Assembly (NCBI GenBank): GCA_950295325.1
Contig: OX485807.1
Location: 41,384,440 to 41,448,439 of the forward strand
DNA length: 64,000 bases
Direction of reading: 5' to 3'
Source: Polytrichum commune
Lineage: Eukaryota > Streptophyta > Polytrichopsida > Polytrichales > Polytrichaceae
In this document: positions 57,898 through 64,000 of the stretch, one piece after another
Layout of the letters: the number at the start of each line of letters is the position of its first letter
Position numbering within the stretch: the stretch's first letter is position 1
Program-made: the position numbers and the translations under genes
Notes under the pieces: model-generated
What the model was told of the DNA's origin: nothing
Seen by the model: only the letters and a program-made list of their open reading frames with translations
Database searches by the model: none

Positions 57898-60033
57898 TAA
57901 GTTTCCGATTCCCAAAACTCATTGAAATATTATCTACCTAAAAAAAAAATATTGGAGCAAATCACATAGACGAGCCGTTTCTTCACAAGGAATTATGAAA
58001 TTAAGGTGCGTGGGCCTTATGTGATCACACTTCATAATTGAACTTGTATATTACAACAATTGGTATATGGCAAGGTATGTACTCATGAACGGACACCCAA
58101 AAAAGAATGTGTTACATCGAGATTGACCAAGTACAAGCTCCATATATGTTAACCGTCCAGGTTCAACACAACATAGTTGAGAGGGCCAACATGATCACTT
58201 AAAGAGAGCAAGAGATAGAGCCTTCACTTTAACCTCTGATAACTTTTGCATCTTGGCAATTTCAATTACAAAAATGAAAAAAAATAGTGTGTGTGAATGC
58301 AATTGCTAAGGTAGACATGCCCAAATTGAACAAAACAATAATAGTACATCTATATTTGAGTGGTTTGTGGGCACGTGGATCTAAGTAGTGGCACCAAAAC
58401 GAAATTGGCCTACGTGTTCAAATTATGCTAACCATTCTAGGTTCAATAGTCTATATGATTTTAAATAATTGTTTGTTTTGTTTGTTTTAGAGGGGAGGGG
58501 GGGATCTATGACAACTTAATGCGCACAAGAATCAACACTTTGATAATGAGTAAGACATTCATACGAGCTCCAAAACTTATGAGGCAAATATCTCCGAGCA
58601 CGATTTGGAGTTGCTAATCATTTGACACTAATTGCGTGCTCCATACCCTATGAGAACTTTGTGTAGTGGGTGTAGTGAGAAAAACACCCATCCAAGGCAC
58701 ATCCATCATATATAACATTACTTGGCAGAGTAAGGGTCTTCCTACACCATCAGGCCGACATTATAGCATGGAGTGTAAAACTCTACAAGACGCTATGATT
58801 AATACTCCAAAGATTCCATTGCCAGTTGAAAGTATGTGCTAACTAATGTTATGACCTTTTGTTTTTTAGATAATACAACTTCCAATCTGAATCAACAGCC
58901 AAAACCACATGTGAAATCGCACTACTAAATATGTGGTAGCTTCACGACATGATAATTTGACACATAGTAACCATAACGACACGAATCCTGACATGAATTT
59001 TGATCACTTTGTGTCAAATTGTCGTATCATGAAACTACCACATTTATAGTCGTGTTGGAACTCGTGCGCACAACAGGGCAACAAAATACATACCTTATGA
59101 TCATAAACAATGTAAAAAAAAGGGTCCGTGATTAGGGCTCACGCGATTGTCCGTCACCCACTGTGGTTTCAGGACGAGAACATGATTGCAAATTGTTCTC
59201 TTCCCAAGTGCTTGAGGGCTATTCAAGTGTTTGGTAAACAGTTCGTATCATTTGCTGTGAGGAAAAACAATGATTTTCTGCAACAATATCCCAAGTGAAG
59301 CTGCTATTTATTTGTCACGTATCGTGGACAATTACATTTTTATTTTCATTTTTGAAAACCCCCGAAAAAACTTGGGCATACTTGAAGTTGCTTGAAGAAG
59401 ATGGTGAACCTCCCATGATGCGACGTGATGATGGATGTCTCCGATTGCTCACACCACTTGATCAATCATTCCGTCTCTACGATTTTGTCGCCCAATTGCC
59501 CTCAACAACATGTGTGGGAGTTTGTTGCTTGTGGACAAATGACAAGTGTTGAAGTTAGTTGCACGAGCGTCTTTCATAAAACAAAACTCAAGTAGGTAGT
59601 TAGTTCATTGGGGGCGTGTCCATATCATCTTGATTGCAATTGGGGACGGGAATGGATACGGGGGGCATAGTTTGGTGGGTGCTCACACTTCAGTCCAAAC
59701 CCCTAATGTTCCAAAGCTCTTAAGTGCTATTGGTTTTGTTTTTTTATACCCACGATCATGTTAAGGACAACGGGCTCACATTCACACCGGTATATTGGAT
59801 ATTGATAGCTTTCTAACTTATCTGGGTTTTCTAACAGTTCGTTATCACAAAAGGGATCATGCGTTGGAATCGAGTTTGTTCATTAATGGCATGAGCACAT
59901 CTCAATAAAGGAGGTGGTCTAGTGTTAGATTTAATCCTCCTTTTTGTCTTAATTCATGATGGCATCGAAAGTGGAAGGGGGGTATTATCGCATACAACCG
60001 TGCCTCTCATTCATCCAACATAAAAGCTTTGAA
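57898..60033. other. Intergenic with a small palindrome
   Basis: 58930-59045 is an imperfect palindrome: atgtggtagcttcacgacat on one side and, inverted, atgtggtagtttcatgatac on the other, with caatttgacacaaagt-like inner arms. The frames at 59143-59290 (contains WFQDENMIANCSLPKCL) and 59295-59552 (contains AYLKLLEEDGEPPMM) look mildly protein-like but match nothing I recognise. Confidence 0.35.
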
Positions 60034-60042
60034 AGAATATGC

Positions 60043-60537
60043 CCAGGGAGTGCACTGTTCAAGTACTGTATTTATACACGTGGGTGCACAAAAGGGGTAT
60101 TATTTAAAACAAGCATGTACAAAATGTACGTACAAGAGACATATTGCTATTAAGCAAGAAGTAGATATACATGAGGCTATAGAAAAATATATGTAAAGTA
60201 CGCATTTACGCGTTTACGCGTTCAAGTCAGACCTAGACCAAGAATCATGTGTTTTTTCATCCACTAAGTAACGACTTTATAACTAAAAATCCATGATTTG
60301 ATATTATACATATAATAGGGCCATATTTTTGCATTTCCAAACATTTGTACACATGTTATATACAATTTCTGTATTTGTTTTTGGACCCTTGTGTATGTAT
60401 GGAAATGTATTTTGAAGCAATGAGATTTGTAAGTATATTGCTTGATTTTAGCAAAAATAAAATGTATACATGGGTATTTTAATAAGGGGCATGCACGCAC
60501 GTGATGCTTGGTTTTAATGAATAGTGCACTCCCTGAG
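60043..60537. mobile_element. Miniature element with CAGGG-type ends, 495 bp
   Basis: The left end ccagggagtgcactgttca and the right end, inverted ctcagggagtgcactattca, are flanked by agaatatgc at 60034-60042 and 60538-60546. CAGGG termini fit hAT, which makes 8 bp duplications; a 9 bp one would fit Mutator. No coding frame belongs to it. Confidence 0.7.
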
Positions 60538-60546
60538 AGAATATGC

Positions 60547-63500
60547 AACCCAAAAGTTATTATTTTAGCTTATTTGACACCAACGTTGATTTCAAAGACC
60601 CTGCATAAGTTTCGTCCAATTTATTTGCGATGGATTGGCCACAAAGCCCTAGGTACTCTCATATGCAATGATTCCCTCCCTCCAACAAAAATGGAGCAAG
60701 AAAGGAGTATGACGACTCTCATCCCCAAATAACTTAAGTTGGTTTCTTTCATAGTAAGGCCCCTTTACACTAAGGTGGATGGTGCTAAAGTTGTCACTAT
60801 AGAACTTGAGCATGGATAGTATTATTAGATTGGAAGGTTTTAAAGGGGTCTTTGTCAACACCTGATAGGAGATTCCAAGGCATCAAAGTTGGTCTTAAGT
60901 GAAATCCTTGTGCAAAAGTCTGGTCTTTGGCTTGTCATGAATGCTCCTTTGCCTAGTAACATTCCCCCCTTGATATCTCACTTTGAGCATGACCACTTTA
61001 TGCTTGCTCAAACTATTGACAACATGGGGATCGGTCAAGCTCTCCGGAACTTTTCCAACTTTGGATGAAAGGATGTCAACTAGAATTACTGAACTCCCGC
61101 AAGTTGCAAGTTCAAGCTCTCAACTTGAACTCTAAGGTGTGCATGTGTTACGTGACTACTTCCCTTAATTGGACACATACAATTGACTTGTGTGGACACT
61201 TCAATGAGGGTCTAAGAACATATAGGATGAAGACATATGTTTAAAAAGAGACTGGACTACGTCTTCCAACTTCGTTAACTATCCTACACTCAATAATCAA
61301 CACAATTGAAGGAACCTACGTATTCATTCAAGGATTCAACGCACGTGCACTTCAACTAACAATAACTAAATAACGGGAGGTTCGGTTCTCAAACCAACTG
61401 GTTTGGTTGATGCTTTGCCATAGATTTGCATGTGCAACAAAATCTTCAAGACCTACATATGATCAATCGACGAGGGAGGGTGTACAAGACAACCTAAGCG
61501 AACAACACCCACATAACTCATTCTTTAAGACTGCCTAAGAGACATGTCTAGGATATACAATCTCACCATGCGTCTTCACCTCCCCGTGACTCAAATCTTA
61601 GGTGAACAATCCTACCCTTACAACGATTCCATCCATACACTCATATCCACTGTAAGAGATAATCAATCTCTTTTTAACAAGTCGCCGAATTGGAATCAAC
61701 TTCGTAAGACGATTTTGGGGTGATTTCGCTCAGGCCTTGAGGAGTCAAATTGGGATAATAAATCAACAACCTCTCTATAGGAGAAGCGCGCCGGGGAGGG
61801 GGGCATATTCGTTCCACTCTTGGTAAGGTAGTAGGCGTTGTGAAACCAAACCCTAAGAAGCAGAACCAAGGACTTAGGGCAAATGTTGCCTTGCCGGCCC
61901 TAACTCGTGCAAGGAAGTGATGGGCTGGGACTGCAAGTAAGTTAAGTGAAGTGAAGTTGCGTTGTTCCGGCCTCAGTGTGGACACTGACTGGGATGATGC
62001 CTGCACACATGGCCGCCTGCAGCGCCTGCGGTTGTTGAGGTGCGCTGTCGAACTTATAATATTCCTGCCAAAACCCAACTCAGTCACTTCTTCGCACAGA
62101 GCAGAGTAAAGAGATCGACAGGCGAGCTTAAGGAGGAGGCACTGTGGGAAGAGGAGCCGGGGATTAAAAAAACGCCGGAAAACTATACAAAGGGAAGGGG
62201 GGGGTGAAAGGACTGGTTGAACAAGTCCACGACGGACGCGGTGCAGCTCATCACGGATGCATGCGGTGGAGTTAAAAGAAGGCGGGGAATGGAATTTTCT
62301 TGCACCAGTCCTGTCTGGGCAGGGGAGGGACGGGGGTATAAGTTAAGGTTAGAGTAGTAGTAATAATAATGCCCATTGCTAGTGGGTTGCCGACCAGAGA
62401 CTGATGACAGAGCGGTGGCAGAGCAGGCAGGCAGAGGGAGGGGAGAAGAGGGAGGGAACTTGTGGCTCCCTGCCACTAGTGCCAATATTGCCTACCTCAG
62501 ACGTATGTATGTCGTGCTCTTTGAGCTGGCCACCCCCACCCCCACCCCACCACCACCAAGCTTACCTCCCGGAAAGTGAAAACCCAGTCAACTGTAACAT
62601 TCTACCATCTATCTATCTATCCATCCACAGCATGCATGGCCCTTCGTGATGGTGAAAAACAACTGATGACGAGGAGAGGATCCGACCGAGTACTGCTAGT
62701 TTAGTTACGGGTGCATCGGTTGCGTTTGAGAACTAGCTCGTTGAAGGTTGTTCACGGCCTTCAGGAGAACGACCGCTCGTTCCCGGTGCGTGTGTTTTTC
62801 GAAATGTTTACACCCCGAATCGGTGAAGATGAATCGCTTGATCGCAACATGCAACCCAGTTTGGGCGTTGGAGCACTAGGGTTTCGACAGATAGATTACG
62901 CCCAAAACCCTCCCAAGTCCTCCCTCGTTGTAAAATTCACATAATCAGAGTGATTGCCGTGCATCTATCCCGGCTGTTGTTTCATTGCATCTAGCATCAT
63001 CGTCGCCGCTTCCTGATCTCGTTATTTCCGAACGCAAACACGAGGGTCTTGTTCCTACTACAGTAGTTACAGATGAACCGGTTGGTCTTCCCCAAAGTAC
63101 CGGCTCGAAACCAAGACTCCAGGAAACGAACCGAACCCATTCATTTACGATTTTCCAGTTACATTGCAACAAACAACTGAAGCCATTCAGTGAATAACTG
63201 GGTCATCGTCGTCGATTACGGAGTAAAAGTATGAGGACGCCGCGACCAAGTTGGCTCAAATTTCTCCGGCCCTGGTCAGTGCATGATACGACTAAGCTGA
63301 GCCTGCGTATGTGTGCGTGGACAGAGAGAATTGGGAGTGGGATGGGGGGGGGGGGGGAGACAGCCATGATGGCGCTCCATGCCTTTGGTAAGAGAGGCAT
63401 CAGATCAGTCAGGGCCCATGAGTCAGTCAGGCCCCAACTGCCCAGAACTCACGTTCATCGCCACCCAACCCCAGGTCCTTATGCAAGCAAGCAACCCTAC

Positions 63501-64000
63501 CCTATCTTAAGCTTCCCTATAAGCCGCTGCAGGCCTAATAACGAGTGAGTCCGGCCGCCCGGGCTCCCTAACCTCACAGTATATATGTACCCACACACCC
63601 AGTGGTGATTTTTAACAAGGTCCCCAACATGTCCAGGGACATGTTCATAAAAAAAGAACTTTTCCAGTGGACGGGTTCTTAGAAAATGAACCGGTTTTTG
63701 AACGTGTCAAATTCACTTTGGACGGGTTCTAGGAATGATGGTGGCAGAGGAAATTAGAGTGGGGTGTACTAGAAAGATGAGAATCGACAACAAAAGACAG
63801 ATAATTGACGGGCATTGAAGGCATGATTTTTGAAGATCCTATTGTTTCCAAGTGCAAACAATCATATGTCGACATCTTTTTGTTTTTTGGTTTTTTGGTT
63901 TTTTTTAAAAAAAAATTACCAACATTGTAAGTGACTTATTTATACGTATTGCGGGACGGGTATTTTCATTTCCAAACCGGTTTTGGGACGGGTTGTTATT
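60547..64000. other. Intergenic, no gene supported
   Basis: About 61200-61340 is a copy of the dispersed repeat at 30420. A lone end-like sequence ggcccctttacactaagg after TAA near 60757 resembles the Harbinger-like termini without a partner. 61900-63550 is richer in GC with open frames on both strands (for example 61674-62087 -, 62183-62485 -, 62711-62944 +, 63231-63548 +), none with a family motif. Short runs (G)13 near 63345 and (TTTTTTGG)n near 63890 occur, and gacgggtt motifs recur from 63680 to the end. This may be the edge of a neighbouring gene. Confidence 0.35.

Noticed and set aside
60757-60780. Sixth Harbinger-like element
   Set aside because: Only a left-end-like sequence after TAA was found; no inverted partner within the next several hundred bases.

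Overview
The window is nuclear DNA from a plant with a large, repeat-rich genome. It holds two spliced genes with GT-AG introns: a plant-type serine carboxypeptidase and a REX1-B-like protein. Almost everything else is transposon debris, miniature inverted-repeat elements, tandem repeats and AT-rich intergenic DNA. The 5S-containing (Cassandra-like) repeats, CACTA-ended elements and a telo-box beside a start codon all fit a land plant. The exact lineage cannot be fixed from the sequence alone.

Layout. 0.4-6.2 kb: a decayed LINE (reverse transcriptase, RNase H, C-terminal zinc-binding region) on the + strand, split by a 1.5 kb insertion and a 445 bp inverted-repeat element. 6.7-18.2 kb: tandem and inverted repeats with several miniature DNA transposons (pogo/Tigger-like, PIF/Harbinger-like, CACTA-like, hAT-like). 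19.4-20.5 kb: a second LINE fragment of the same family. 20.7-23.0 kb: tandem repeats, including a 198 bp unit amplified four times across one end of a miniature transposon. 25.6-33.1 kb: a ten-exon serine carboxypeptidase gene (+), 497 codons. 34.6-37.6 kb: a five-exon REX1-B-like gene (-), 178 codons. The two genes are convergent, with about 1.5 kb between stop codons. 37.7-46.4 kb: dispersed repeats, a hAT transposase remnant, a CACTA-type miniature element and a 1,014 bp Mutator-like foldback element. 47.7-49.9 kb: a ten-unit satellite of about 170 bp and a hexanucleotide array. 50.4-60.6 kb: further miniature elements, a third LINE copy and microsatellites. 60.6-64 kb: no gene recognised.

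The two genes form a small gene island and nothing suggests they act together. The carboxypeptidase should work in the secretory pathway or vacuole; the REX1-B relative is a small soluble protein of a family linked to DNA excision repair. Both contain 5S-derived repeats in an intron. The main biological interest is the layered transposon record: several insertions can be proved from target-site duplications, and two of them restore the interrupted LINE reading frame when removed in thought. All exon boundaries were read by eye from splice signals, frame and family motifs; no search was run.
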